Source: Neoscytalidium dimidiatum | Lineage: Eukaryota; Ascomycota; Dothideomycetes; Botryosphaeriales; Botryosphaeriaceae | Direction: 5' to 3' | DNA: 64,000 nt | Assembly (NCBI GenBank): GCA_037367355.1 | Contig: CM074700.1 | Span: 372,001 to 436,000, forward strand | Part shown: positions 11,130-23,327 of the stretch, one piece after another | Layout: every line of letters begins with the position of its first letter | Numbering within the stretch: the first letter of the stretch is position 1 | Translations under genes and position numbers: made by a program | Notes under the pieces: generated by a model | Told to the model about the DNA's origin: nothing | Seen by the model: the letters and a program-made list of their open reading frames with translations, nothing else | The model's database searches: none

Positions 11130-13070
11130 ATGGCCACGCAGGCGGAAGAAGTCTTCAGGCACCAGACGCTGGACCCGCGCTACAGCGAGATCCGCCTCAT
11201 CAAGCTCCTGCCCGTGCCCAAATCCGCCGACGAAGCCGGCTACCTCCCGACCATCCACTGCACCCTCCGCAAAGCCCGCCTGGAAGATGAGCCGGACTAC
11301 TACCACGCGCTGTCCTACGTCTGGGGCGACCCGCGCGACACGCGGCCCATCCTCATCGACAACAGGCCCTTCCACATCACGCTCAACCTCGAGGCCGCCC
11401 TCCGCCAGCTGGCCGGCGAGCTGCGCGAACAGCGGCGCTCGCACCTCACCCTCTGGGTCGACGCCATCTGCATCAACCAGCGCGACGGCCGCGAGCGCGC
11501 CCACCAGGTCCACCGGATGTCCGCCATCTACCGGCGCGCCGCGTCCGTCATCGTCTGGCTCGGCGCCGCCAGCCCGACCAGCGACGCCGCCGTCGCCGCC
11601 CTCCGCCGCGTCCGCGACGTCGCCGAGTCGTCGCGCACCCGGCTGTGGGTGCGCTCGTGGCCCATGTTCACCTTCCAGCCGAGCCCGCGCCCGCGCACGT
11701 CGGCGGCCGCCATCCAGGCGGCGCTGGACGCGGTGCTGGCGCTGCTGCGCGCCGACGACCACGCCGCGCTCGACGCCGTGGCCGCGCTGTACGCGCGCCC
11801 GTGGTTCCGGCGCGTGTGGGTCGTGCAGGAGGTCGCGCTGGCGCGCGCCGCGGTGCTGCGCGTCGGCGACGCCGCCGTCGACTGGGCCACCTTCTACACC
11901 GCGTTCTGGATGCTGTGCGGCCTGCGCGACTACCTGAACGCCGTCGTCGTCGTCGTCGTCGCGCCGTCGTCGTCGAACCCCGCTAACCTGTCCCTCGCCG
12001 CCTTCCTGAACGCCAAGCTCGAGAACGTGGGCACCGTCGCCTTCGGCCGGGTGCTGGTGGACGACGACGGCGCGGCGCCGCTGCGCCAGTTCCTGTGTTT
12101 CCTGGGCGCCAACGCGGATCGCTCGCGGCTGCTGGCGTCGGACGAGCGCGACTACTGCTTCGCGCTGCTCGGCCTGGCGAACGACGTGCACCGCCTCAAG
12201 ATCCGTGCCGATTACGAGGGCACCTGGAAGGGCGTGCGGGTGCGTCTGGCGAAGGCTTGCTTGAGGCATTACGGGCTGGAGATGCTGTCACACTGCAACA
12301 TCACGGCTTCAAGCGAGCCGGACAAGGTCGGTGGGGCCACGGCGCCGTCGTGGGTGCCGAACTGGGCATCGCCGCATTTGCCGAAGGCGTTGAGCGTGTG
12401 TTCTCACCTGAATGTGCGAGGTGGGGGTGACGGGCGTCCGTACAGCGCGTCGGCTAGCCTTCGCCAGAGCATCGATGATGCGTCGTTTGACGAGACGGGG
12501 AGGCTCAAGCTCTGGGCTATTCACGTTGGCCCTCTTGATGAGGTTGGTAGTGGATTGCCGGAGCAGGTCGTGGATTATAGGGTCGAAGAGAGTTTCGATG
12601 ATTTGGTCAAGTGGCTTGAAGGTCTACGTGAACTCGTACCGGATGTAAACGATGCGTATGACACGGGGGAGAAACTGACGGCGGCACTCTGGAGGACTCC
12701 CATTGCTGATCGCGCGCACGTGCATAATTATGAGACTATGAGAGCTCCTGCAGAACTCGAAGCTGGATATAGAGATCTGCTGGGCGGGAAGAAGAGCCAA
12801 GGAGCCGTAAGATACGCTTCGATAGCATATTATAAGCTCAGCAGGAGAAGGCCTTTCAGGACTTCCAGTGGGCTCCTCGGCATCGGTCCGGACGAGGTAT
12901 GTAAGGGCGATTGTTTATGGGTGCCCTTAGGAGCCCATGTTCCGCTCGTGCTGCGGGAGGCTGGAGATGATTGTTGGAACATCGTTGGCGAGGCCTATGC
13001 CCATGGCATCATGGATGGCGAGCTCACGCAACGTCCCCATGTCGAAATCAGACAAATCCAAATAGGATAA
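11130..13070 (+). CDS. HET-domain (heterokaryon incompatibility) protein
   Basis: A single exon of 646 residues starts at the ATG at 11130 (MATQAEEVFRHQTLDP); the frame is open further upstream but offers no earlier ATG. The three HET (PF06985) signatures are in order: YYHALSYVWGDPRDTRPI at about residues 60-75, LWVDAICINQRDGRER at about 110, and RMSAIYRRAASVIVWLGAA at about 135. A later block, FALLGLANDVHRLKI then DYEGTWKGVRVRLA, is the usual downstream region of these proteins. Family members trigger cell death when incompatible hyphae fuse, or act in innate-immunity-like responses, but the great majority are untested. The first two thirds is very GC-rich and then drops towards the end. The Val run at about residues 271-276 is encoded by a GTC repeat. 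Confidence 0.93.
   Translation: MATQAEEVFRHQTLDPRYSEIRLIKLLPVPKSADEAGYLPTIHCTLRKARLEDEPDYYHALSYVWGDPRDTRPILIDNRPFHITLNLEAALRQLAGELREQRRSHLTLWVDAICINQRDGRERAHQVHRMSAIYRRAASVIVWLGAASPTSDAAVAALRRVRDVAESSRTRLWVRSWPMFTFQPSPRPRTSAAAIQAALDAVLALLRADDHAALDAVAALYARPWFRRVWVVQEVALARAAVLRVGDAAVDWATFYTAFWMLCGLRDYLNAVVVVVVAPSSSNPANLSLAAFLNAKLENVGTVAFGRVLVDDDGAAPLRQFLCFLGANADRSRLLASDERDYCFALLGLANDVHRLKIRADYEGTWKGVRVRLAKACLRHYGLEMLSHCNITASSEPDKVGGATAPSWVPNWASPHLPKALSVCSHLNVRGGGDGRPYSASASLRQSIDDASFDETGRLKLWAIHVGPLDEVGSGLPEQVVDYRVEESFDDLVKWLEGLRELVPDVNDAYDTGEKLTAALWRTPIADRAHVHNYETMRAPAELEAGYRDLLGGKKSQGAVRYASIAYYKLSRRRPFRTSSGLLGIGPDEVCKGDCLWVPLGAHVPLVLREAGDDCWNIVGEAYAHGIMDGELTQRPHVEIRQIQIG
11940..11976 (+). repeat. 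GTC trinucleotide repeat inside the HET gene
   Basis: Consecutive GTC codons give a poly-valine run followed by a TCG (serine) run. The unit is in frame, so length changes would alter protein length without shifting frame. Confidence 0.8.
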
Positions 13071-13729
13071 ATCTTTCTCAAGCTACAAGCAATCCGGAGA
13101 GCGGGGATAGAGTCTGGCACACACCGCGCTTGACTGGAGCCGAAGCATTCACTCGGAGGTAATCGTTCGGGGACATTGTTGACGTAGCTCCCAGAAGTGA
13201 CAGTCACATAGAGATACACGAACAGAAGCAGGACCACCCCTATTATCTCCTCTGGCAACATTTGCACATAGAGAGACGGCATTGGAATACACGTCTCAAT
13301 TCTCCGATTCATCACTACTACCCAATACTGTCGACCTCCTCTAGCGGGGTATCATACAACTACAGTGACCACAACCCCAGTCCATCCGCAAGACAACATA
13401 CCCGGGGCATCCTGTTCCTGGCCATTTCAATCTCTCAGCAAGACTTTTCCCCTTTTTCTCCCTCTACAACAGTCCGAAAGGTTCGCCTTCTTCGCGTCGG
13501 TTCGTCATACCATTCGACAACCCTCATTCGTCCACTGTAATGCCATCTTGGCCTTCACAGACCCAGGCCCATCATAGCCGCATGTAATCATTTGCAAGTG
13601 CGAATAGCAGTGCCATAAGACGCCGGTGTTGTGGGATGCGTGCCAAGATGCCATCCGTCAGTGTTGCCTTTTGTTGGCAATTGCAAAGCCACATATTCGA
13701 TCATCGCGTTCTCCTCGAAATTCTTCCCT
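13071..13729. other. Convergent intergenic region, HET and Cdt2-like genes
   Basis: The downstream sides of the two flanking genes meet here. No protein-like open frame or structured RNA was seen; T-rich and CT-rich patches at 13440-13480 are compatible with 3' untranslated sequence. Confidence 0.5.
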
Positions 13730-16002
13730 TCAATCTTCATCATCGTAATCAGCACTCACGTCAGCCCATCCGCAGCCCCACCTCCGCCCCTCAGCTTCGC
13801 CGCCAGTCCTAAGGTCCCTAGCAACTTTACGGTCTTCACGCCAACACCTCGCCGTGTAGTCGTCGCCGATAGTAATCAGCTCACCCTCGTTGGTCCAGGT
13901 CAGGCTCGTGACTTCCTTCTGATGCCCACGCACGAGCGGAGTGCCGCGGTCGTAGATGGGGACAGTGTCGTTCATGCGAGCGTGGAAGGAGCTCAAGCCG
14001 CGACGGAGGGCAGGACGGCCACCCGCGAGCAGGGAGTCTGAGGTCAAAGGGCGCGAGGAGGGCGGGTTGACGGTTCGCTTAAGCATCGTCTCGTCCGTCG
14101 GAAACAAGATCGGGGAGCCATCGCTAGAGCCGACGGCTAGCATCTCCTCCTTGTCGCCCTTGGCTTTGCGGATAGAAGTCTTGACCCAGAAACTGGTCGC
14201 ATGGAGCCTTGGGTGTCTGAACCCGTAGAGCGGGCCCAGGCCCTCCTTGTCCATGCTCGCTTGTTTTCTCTTAGAGCTGGCAGAAGCTGATAGTTCGGGA
14301 GCGTTCCCCAGGACCAGATGGCTTGTGGAATACGCGTATATGGTATTATCCCGACTCAAAGCATACAGACGGCTGCCATTACCACTCAATGATAGCGAGT
14401 TGATACCGAATTGGCGATGCTTACTATGCGACTCAGGCTGGCGGGTAGTTGCGATGGGAACAGCGCGACGGTTGAAGCGGGCACGAATATCCCAGAGCTT
14501 AATTGCCGTCGAGGCTTCGGACGCGGTCAGAAGGAGATGCTCACGACCGGGCATGGATAAGAATGAAAGCGCTGTAATAGAAACATCACCACGACGGCTT
14601 GGAGCTTCACCCTTGGAAGGGCCATCCCTATTGAGCTGTTAGTCAATTGGTAAAACAAGTCCAAGTGCCATGGACTTCATACCTTTGAGCGGCATTGGCT
14701 TGCGACGCTCCTCCCATGCCAGGACGTTCGGCGTGTGCTCCAGAGATAGTGTTATACACCTGCAGGTAGGTGCACTTGTGTTCCTGGACGGACGGCTGGC
14801 CATCAAAGCCGACAAGATTTCTGATGGCGCCTTCCGATCCACTGCATCTGAGATCCCACATCCGGACGGTGCCATCACGGCTTGAAGTAGCAATGACATT
14901 ATTGTTGCCAGGCTGAAAGCAGACCTGCTTGACGGACGACTGATGGCCTCCTGAACCACCCATAACAAATGTACTTTGCTGAGTGCGGACGTCGATAACA
15001 TGGCCAGTCTGGTCACCAGAAGCGGTTGCCAGGAGAAAGTCGTCTGGGGAGAATGAGAGGTCCATGACGGCATTGCTGTGCGGCCTAAACTTGACATGAG
15101 GGGTATCAAAAGGCGGATCGCTGTCTTTAGCTGACTCTAATAATGCGATTGTGCCATCTTCATCTCCAATAGCGACTAAGGAATTGGCTGCAATACCAGT
15201 TAACAACATCAATACGCCAGAGGGAGGATAGAGACGTACTATTGCAACTGGCAGTGCAAAAGGGAATGTCCGTTTCGAAAGAGTGAGTATCGTCTGGCCT
15301 GGTGTAAAAGTTCGCAGTCTGATCCCTCCAGTCACTACAATGATCGTAAAGCTTGCCGCGTCCGATGGCACTTCGACCACCGAATGTTCGGGAGAGGAAC
15401 CGTCCAGAAGAGCCTGAAATTGGTGCCCGACGAATAGGCGGGTGGTACACTTCCTCCTCATCCTCCTCCTCCTCCTCTTCAGGCTCATCCTCCTCTTCAT
15501 CCCTCTCCAGGATAGTAGTCTCCGCATCCGATGCTACGCAGTCATCCGCAGCGATATCGAAATTGACAGTGGGTTGGTAAGGTCGTGCCTTCTTGGACGG
15601 TGACGGCTGGATAGGAGAACTCTCGGGCGAGGGCAGTATCTTCCTCTTCTTGTTGGATCCAAGCTTAGGGGTCACGAAATTCTCGGTGTCGGTAATGTGG
15701 GTGTCGGAAAAGACGACAGTGCGCCTTGGGGTCGCCTTCTTCCGGTTGACGGCATTGCGGGTGATATCTCGCAACTGGCGACCTGAGGCAGTGTGACCTG
15801 TGCTGTTCCTGGTAGTCCTCGGAGTGAAGAATTTGTTGAACCGCTTGGGAGTAATGGGTGGAGGCTTCTTGATCTTGTTGCTCTTGACGTGCCGAGAGGG
15901 CGAGGAGGGCGGCGGAGGTGATGACGCAAGAGTCTGCGAGGAGAACAGGCCCGACTCGAAGACGTCTTCCTGGGAGGACGAGAGGCCGCTGAAGTCGGCC
16001 AT
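13730..16002 (-). CDS. cdt2: WD40-repeat CRL4 substrate receptor, Cdt2/DTL-like
   Basis: Three exons, 15240..16002, 14683..15187 and 13730..14627, sum to 2166 nt (721 aa). Intron 1 (52 nt, gtacgt...tgcag) and intron 2 (55 nt, gtatga, branch tgactaac, aatag) both restore frame. The N-terminal 220 residues are disordered and basic, with RFNKFFTPR and an acidic EEDEEEV run. WD repeats follow: SLVAIGDEDGTIALLE, AVMDLSFSPDDFLLATASGD, VIATSSRDGTVRMWDLR, LLLTASEASTAIKLWDIR, EVTSLTWTNEGELITIGDD. Two WDxR (DWD) boxes, MWDLR and LWDIR, are the DDB1-binding signature of Cul4 receptors. Cdt2 homologues target Cdt1, Spd1-type inhibitors and Set8 for PCNA-linked degradation. The start at 16002 is 575 bp from the divergent RRP5 start. 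The Cdt2 assignment is from layout and DWD boxes; another DWD-type WD40 protein is possible. Confidence 0.8.
15452..15500. repeat. GAG/TCC codon repeat encoding an acidic run in the WD40 protein
   Basis: The plus strand has successive TCC units, read on the minus strand as Glu/Asp codons forming an uninterrupted acidic patch just before the WD40 region. Confidence 0.7.
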
Positions 16003-16577
16003 TACTGCTTAGCGTAAGGAAATGCAAGGAGCAGATGTGAACATGAGCAACGGAGATGGTGTTGGGTCCGAAGGAAGAAAAGGTGTGTGCCCTGAGGAGG
16101 CGGCTGGGTGAGCTCGGATGCACCTAGTCGCGTCGCGTGTCCCGCGTTTTGCGTGGACCTGGCCCAAGCGCCACTTTACTGCGCGCAGCGCGAGGACGAG
16201 GCAGCAGCAGCGGAAGAAGTAATCCGTTCCAATGGCGAGACGGCAGGTCGAGCGCGGTGAGTTGTCAGCGGGCTCAGCGCAGCACGCAAGACGCGCAAGA
16301 CCAGGAGCTGCGTCCGAGGAGGGCAAAGTGCAGCCGCACGCCGCGTCGCGAAGATGAAGCTGTCGCGCGTCCAGGATGTGGCGTCGGAAGTGCAGCTAAT
16401 AGGCAGGGAGCAAATCTCGATAAGATAACCAGACCCCTGCGCCGAGGACGGCCCGGCGGAGAATCGAGTCGCCGCCGGAATTTTGGCCGCTGGGAAAAGT
16501 TCATTGCCATGCGCGCATCCGTCCTGCTCGCCGTCTGTTGAGCGGCAGTCTTCTGTTCCCACTCCGTTTCCGTTGCA
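16003..16577. promoter_or_regulatory. Shared divergent promoter region, WD40 gene and RRP5
   Basis: A 575-bp interval separates two start codons pointing apart, so both promoters and 5' leaders must lie here. No TATA element is obvious. It contains a short uORF on the RRP5 side. Confidence 0.6.
16509..16541 (+). promoter_or_regulatory. Upstream ORF in the RRP5 leader
   Basis: ATG at 16509 encodes MRASVLLAVC and stops at 16541, 36 nt before the RRP5 ATG. If transcription starts upstream of it, scanning ribosomes would meet this ORF first and it could lower RRP5 translation. Whether it is in the mRNA is not known. Confidence 0.5.
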
Positions 16578-19500
16578 ATGGCTCCCATCAAGCGTGGCGC
16601 TGACAGCGACCATGCCGGCTCCAAGAAATCAAAGCACTCTGCCGACGAGCGCGCCGCAAAGCGTCAGCGGAAGTCCGATGTCACTCTGAACGACTCCAAG
16701 ACGAAGCCGGAGAAGGGTATTGAGAAGTCGCTGCCGGTTGCTTCCGTTTTGAAGCAGGAGGAGCGCTCATTCCCCCGTGGTGGCGCCAGTGTCCTCACTC
16801 CGCTCGAGCACAAACAAATTCAGAACGAAGCCGCCCGCGACGTCCTTTTCGAGCAGTCGAACAAGAAAGCAAGAAAGGGTGGTGATAGCGACGATGATGT
16901 GGATATGGAGGATGGTGAGGCGCATAAAGCTACCAAGAAAAGGAAGAAGTCAAAGAGTAGGAAGAGCGATGCCGCCGATGAGGAGGCCGGCATCAGGATC
17001 GAGGGCTTGAGTTATAAGCGTATTGCGCCCGGTTCGATGGTTCTCGGACAAATCACACAGATCACCTCCCGCGATATCGCCCTTGCGCTACCCAATAATC
17101 TGACTGGGTTCGTCCCATTGACGGCGATTTCGGACCAATTCACCGAGAGAATCGAAGCTCTGCTGGACCGGGATGAGAAGAGCGACGAGGAAAGTTCTTC
17201 AGCTGAAGACGATGATGTTGAGTTGAAGAATATCTTCAAGCTGGGTCAATATTTGAGAGCTGTTGTTACCTCTACTGGCGAAGATTCTGCAAAGGGAATA
17301 CAGAAAAGCAAGAAGCGGATTGAACTCTCGGTGAAACCACACGATGCCAACAACAGGATATCGAAATCCGACTTGGTCGCGAACGCTATGGTCCAGGCAT
17401 CTGTGTCCAGCGTGGAGGATCATGGTCTAGTAATGGACTTGGGTCTGGCTGATGGCAGTATAAAGGGATTCATGTCTTCAAAAGAGGTCGGCCACGGTAT
17501 TGATCACACAAAGATTGAAAAGGGCTCTGTTTTCTTGTGCATGGTCACTGGTGTGAGCTCAAACGGGAAGATCGCGAAGCTGTCGGCGGACTTTCAGAAA
17601 GTGGGTAACGTCAAGAAAGCCAATTTCTTGACGGAAGCGCCTACTATCGATGTTTTCCTTCCCGGAACTGCAGTGGAGTTTTTAGCCACCGAAGTCACTG
17701 CCAACGGCTTGGCTGGAACAATTATGGGCTTGGTTGACGCAACCGCCGACATTGTGCATGCTGGTTCAGGCGCCACTCAGCAAGACCTCACCAAAAAGTA
17801 CAAAGTGGGAGAGAAGATCAAGGCCAGGATTATTTGCACGTTCCCTGGCGATGAGCGCCGAAAGCTTGGGGTGTCGCTTCTTGACCACATCGTCTCCTTA
17901 TCCGAACGGCAATCAGCCGATTCCAAGGCCCCTCTTGACGTACTTCCGGTTTCCTCGATTGTCGAAGAAGCTAAGGTTACTAAGGTCGAACCGATCCTTG
18001 GGCTTTTCTTAGACGTTGGCGTCAAGAGGGTTCCAGGCTTCGCACACATTTCTAGGCTTTCTGACGACAAGGTTGATTTGCTGTCGGAGACGACCGGTGC
18101 ATACAAACTCAACTCAACTCATCGAGCCAGGATAGTCGGCTACAATCCTGTCGACGGCATGTATATCGTCTCCCTAGAGAAGAAGATCCTCGACCAACCC
18201 TTCCTCCGCATTGAGGATGTTAAGATTGGAGACGTGGTCAAGGGCAAGGTTGAAAAGGTCATGATTACCGCTAGAGGTTCTGGCGCGGTGATTGTAAATC
18301 TTGCCGATGGTATCAGCGGACTGGTTCCCGAAACCCATATTGCCGACGTCCATTTACAGCACCCAGAAAAGAAATATAAGGAGGGAGCCACCGTCACCGC
18401 AAGAGTACTATCCACGGATCCTGAGAGACGTCAGATTCGCCTCACGCTTAAGAAGACTCTCGTCAACTCCGATGCTCCCGTCTGGGCAGAGTATTCCGAT
18501 GTGCAAATTGGTGAGCAGGCTCCTGGTACTATCATCAAGATCCTTCCTGCCGGCGCCATCGTCCAGTTCTACGGGGATTTGAGGGGGTTTCTCCCTGTGT
18601 CCGAGATGAGCGAGGCGTACATTAGGGATCCCACAGAGCATTTCCGTGTTGGTCAGACCGTCACCGTCCACGCTCTCTCTGTGAAAGCAGAAGAGGATAA
18701 AATGACTCTTTCGTGCAGAGATCCTTCATCCCGCAGCGCCGAAGTACAGGAGAGTTTCGACTCCTTGCAGCTCGGCAGTATCGTCAAGGGTGTAGTCTCG
18801 GAAAAGTCTGAGAAGAACGTCACGGTGGAGCTTGAAGGAACAATGATTAAGGGCGTTCTTAAATTCGGTCATCTTACAGATGGCTCGGAAAAGAAGGAGG
18901 AATCCAGGATGAAGAGGATTAAGGTGGGACAAACCCTCGAGGATCTTGTTATACTTTCCAAATCAGACAAGAGACCTATTGTTACGCTGTCCAACAAGCC
19001 CAGCCTGGTTTCCGCTGCTCAGTCAGGGTCGCTACCTGCCAAGTTTGAGGACGTCAAGGAAGGTCGGTCAGTCAGTGGTTTCGTCCGCAACATTGACGAC
19101 CAACGCGTCTTTGTCGAGTTCGCGGATGGTCTCGTTGGTTTGTTGCTCAAGTCTCAGATGAAGGAGGAGATGCAGAAGACTGTCGGTTACGGCCTTCAGA
19201 AAGACTCTTCAATTACCGGCCGGGTACTCTCTGTTGACGAGAGGCATCGTCGCTTCCTCATCACGATGAGAGACGGCCCGCAGACTTCCGAGAAGGATGC
19301 ATCTACCAAGGCCTCGAAGGTACCCTTGACGGATGAAACGCTCGTGAATCCTGTTGACGAGAACTGCAAGTCAATTTCGGATTTCTCATTTGGCAAGCTC
19401 ACTACCGCGCGCGTCACCGGCGTTAAAGATACCCAGCTCAACGTCCAACTTGCTGATAATCTCTTTGGACGTATCGACGTTTCGGAGATCTTCGATGACT

Positions 19501-22043
19501 GGGGCCATATCAAGGACCGCAAGCATCCTCTCCGTCAGTTCAAGGCTAAGCAGAATATTCCAGTCAGGATCATTGGCATTCACGATGCGAGGAATCACCG
19601 TTTCTTGCCTATCTCCCACCGGACCAGCAAGATCCCGGTTTTCGAGTTAACTGCCAAGGCTGTCAAGCTATCCAAGGAGTCAGACCTTCTCACATTGGAA
19701 AAGGTGTCTGTCGGTTCTTCTCACATCGCCTTTGTCAACAACATTAGCGAGCACTGCGTTTGGGTAAACATAACTCCCAACGTACGCGGTCGTATTGATT
19801 TCATGGACTTGGCCGATGATGTTTCACTTCTTAACGACATCCCAGCAAACTTTCCCGTGGGCTCAGCAATCAAGGTCCGCGTAAAGAATGTAGATGTGTC
19901 TTCAAACCGTCTGGACCTCACAGCGACCTCGGACTCAGCTGTCAAGCCTACCACCTTCAAGGATCTCTCTCCCGGAATGACTCTTCCCGCCCGGGTGACG
20001 AAGGTGACGGAGCGCAATATCATGGTCCAGCTAAGCGATAGCGTCTCAGCCCCTGTCACGCTTACGGAGTTCACGGATGACTACTCGGAAGCCAACCCTA
20101 CCATCTACAATAAGAACGACATTGTCCGTGTCTGTGTTCTTGATGTTGATGCTCCCAACAAGAAGCTTCACCTGACCATGAGACCATCAAAGATCCTCAG
20201 TTCGTCCCTTCCCATTAAGGACCCTCAAGTCGCCAACATCAGACAACTGAAGGTCAACGACGTCGTGCGTGGCTTTGTCAAGAACGTTGCGGACAAGGGT
20301 CTTTTTGTTAGCCTCGGACCCAGTGTCACTGCCTTTGTCCGCATCTCTGATCTCTCAGACTCGTACATCAAAGATTGGAAGTCCGCCTTCGAGGTCGACC
20401 AGCTTGTCAAGGGCAAGATTATCCAGATTGACCCGCAACTGAACCATGTCCAATTGTCACTCAAGGCCAGCGTGCTCGACAAGGACTACGTGCCGCCGCT
20501 CACCTTCGACGATATGAAGGCCGGTATGGTTGTGACGGGCAAGGTCCGCAAGGTCGAAGAATTTGGTGTCTTCATCGTAGTAGACAACTCTAGGAACGTT
20601 AGTGGTCTCTGCCACCGTAGCGAGATCGCGGATCAGAAGGTCGAGGACGTGCAGAAGCTCTACAACGAGGGCGACGCTGTGAAGGCTATCGTCCTAAAGG
20701 TCGACAAGGAAAAACGCAAAGTCAACTTTGGCCTGAAGGCGTCATACCTGAAGAACAGGTCGTCTGATGAGGAGGACAGCGACGAGGATGGTGGTGTAGA
20801 CCTCAACATGGACGACAGCGATGAGGATGAAGAGATGGATGATGCCGAGGTCGATCTCTCCAATGTCAAGGACTTCGAAAGTGATTCTGATGAGGAAGAG
20901 GACGAATCCGCTGACGAGATGGATGCCGAACCTGCTCCGTCCAGATCTGTCAACGGCCTCAGCACGTCTGGATTTGACTGGACGGGCGACTCGCTGGAGA
21001 AAGACAAGGCTGCCCAAGCCGACGATTCCGACGACGATGACGCCGCCATCTCCAAGAAAAAGAAGAAAAGCAAGAAGCCCACCATCAAAGAGGACCGCAC
21101 CGGTGATCTTGATGTCCACGGCCCGCAATCCGTTGCCGACTTCGAGCGTCTCCTCCTCGGCGATCCGAACAATAGTACTCTGTGGATGCAGTACATGGCC
21201 TTCCAGATCGGTCTCAACGAAGTGCAGAAGGCACGCGAGATCGGTGAGCGTGCACTTAAGACCATCAACATCCGTGAGCAGGAGGAGAAGATGAACATCT
21301 GGACGGCGCTGCTCAACCTCGAAATCGAGCAAGGCAACGACGATGCAGTGGACGAGACGTTCAAGCGCGCGTGCGAGTACTGCGATACGGAGGAGATGCA
21401 TAACAAGCTCATCAGCATCTACACCAGCACTGGCAGACACGAGGTAGGCTTTTACCACATTCCACCATCTATAAAAAAAGGACAAAACAATCACTGACAG
21501 CACCTTCCCCAACAGAAAGCCGACGCCCTCTTCCAGCGCATGACCAAACTCAAGCCCATCACGCCCAACCCGGCTTTCTGGCTCAACTACGCCACCTTCC
21601 TCATGACGACCCTCAACAGCCCGGACCGTGCCCGCCAGCTCCTCCCTCGCGCCACCCAGTCCGTCCCCGCCAACCTCCATCGCCACCTCACGTCCAAGTT
21701 CGCCGCCCTCGAGTTCACGTCACCGCACGGCGACCCGGAGCGCGGCCGCACCGTCTTCGAGGGCCTGCTCGCCACCTTCCCCAAGCGCTGGGACCTGTGG
21801 GACATGTTCGCCGACCTGGAGAAGAGCCGCGGCGAGAAGGAGAACGTGCGGCGGCTCTACGAGAGGATGGCCGGGGCGAAGATGAAGGCGCGCAGGGCGC
21901 GGTTCGTGTTCAGGAAGTGGGCGGAGTGGGAGGAGAAGGAGGGAGACGGGAAGAAGAGGGAGAGGGTGGAGGCGTTGGCGAGGGAGTATGCGGAGAGGCT
22001 GAGGGAGGGGAAGGACGACGAGGATGAGGATGAGGAGGAGTAG
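16578..22043 (+). CDS. rrp5: rRNA biogenesis protein Rrp5, S1/HAT-repeat
   Basis: Two exons, 16578..21443 and 21516..22043, give 5394 nt (1797 aa); the 72-nt intron (gtaggc...caacag) is in phase 0. The N-terminus is Lys/Arg-rich, with an acidic DDDVDMEDGE patch. From about residue 140 to 1390 there is an array of about a dozen S1 RNA-binding repeats, recognisable by recurring units such as GSMVLGQITQI, GFVPLTAI, VKGKVEKV, ISGLVPETHI and MVVTGKVRKVEEFGVF. A long acidic linker follows (DSDEDEEMDDAEVDL, SDSDEEEDESADEMD), then C-terminal HAT/TPR repeats such as WLNYATFLMTTLNSPDRARQ and RWDLWDMFADLEKS. Length and architecture match yeast Rrp5, which acts in the nucleolus in early pre-rRNA cleavages for both 18S and 5.8S/25S pathways. 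The protein is complete. Confidence 0.96.
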
Positions 22044-23070
22044 GGGGAAGGAATTTAGGGAGGTTTCTTATATAGCTTGTGCTGCGGGTGGATCTGTGCA
22101 GGGCATAGTAGAAAAGTGATATTCGGGCGTTACTGTGGGCGTGGGTGGTAATTAGCATGGCTGGCAGAGCATACAGGCTTCTGCGTCGGCATTGGTGGAA
22201 ATTCAGTTGTTTTCGAGCATGAGTTCTTTCTGTTTCCCATCCTCCCTCCCCCTTTGCGACTATAGACGGGCGATATCGCACGACTGAACGTTCATACCGT
22301 CGCCGACCGGGTTGTCAGCAGGACTTTCAATGCTCGAGTGCGTGCTGCAAGCATGCGCAGCCGAGCCACCGAGCCGTCATTACAATTCACCCATCCCCGC
22401 GGCTCAAGATCTGCGCTGGGTAATGTATAAGCAAGCAGTGCGCTTAAGCTACGGCGGCTAAAGTGCCCCCCTACCCACAGCCAGCTCGCTTAATACGCAA
22501 TATTCCTTCCTCCTCTCAAGGAGTAGCCAAAGAAATAGAAAAAGATACAGCAACTCTGGCAGCAGAGCAATCCACCGACGGGGCAGCCAATACGGCTCAG
22601 AAACCCCCAACCCCCCGGCCAAGGCATGAAGAAGGCCGCCACTCAGCATTTCACGAGACACCCGCCGTCTCACTCTTGCCCATCACCATATTCATGCGTG
22701 TCCGAAGAAGCGGACCTGAACTCATTTCGCTTTCCACGAATATTCTCATATTTCTCATCGCCATCAGCTATACGCACACTCGTCCTACCAGCTCACTGAC
22801 TATCCCCAGTCTTACTCATGTCGACTTTCAACTTCTCCCATCCTCCTTGCAGCAATTCTCTATGTAAAAGGACCGTCATGACGCATACGTCATCTACGCA
22901 CGTACCCATCCACTCGAATCTTCTTCCTAAAGCAGAAGAAAAGTAAGAGACAGGCACGTCATAGTCGTCGTGAAAAGCGCTTTCAACTTTTTTTTGGGAT
23001 TCCACTTCTTCCCTACGCTCGGAAAAATACAGCAGCAGAAATTACCATTATTACCTTTATTGCTCGCTCG

Positions 23071-23101
23071 TGGTGGTGGTGATGATGATGATGATGATGA
23101 T
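23071..23101. repeat. TGG then GAT trinucleotide microsatellite
   Basis: About four TGG units run directly into six or seven GAT units in noncoding sequence. Confidence 0.9.
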
Positions 23102-23297
23102 ACTTTCCATCTTTCAAATATGCCAGACACAAGGAGTGTGTGTTATGCGCAAATGCCCCCAATCCATAAGAGCAGATCCCATGTACGCCATTTATCCGTT
23201 GCTATGCATAAAAATGAATGACTTAACCCATATCGGGCTTGAATTAGTGACCAAGGCGAAAACTTGGTCAAACGGCCGTATATTCTTCGTAATAATC

Positions 23298-23327
23298 GGA
23301 CGACGGACGGACGGACGGACAGACAGA
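23298..23327. repeat. GGAC tetranucleotide microsatellite
   Basis: Four to five GGAC units followed by two AGAC units, about 10 bp from the stop codon of the GPI-anchored protein gene. Confidence 0.85.

Noticed and set aside
13262..13577. Short plus-strand frames downstream of the HET gene
   Set aside because: Under 95 codons, Ser/Pro/Thr-rich by composition, no splice signals or motifs.
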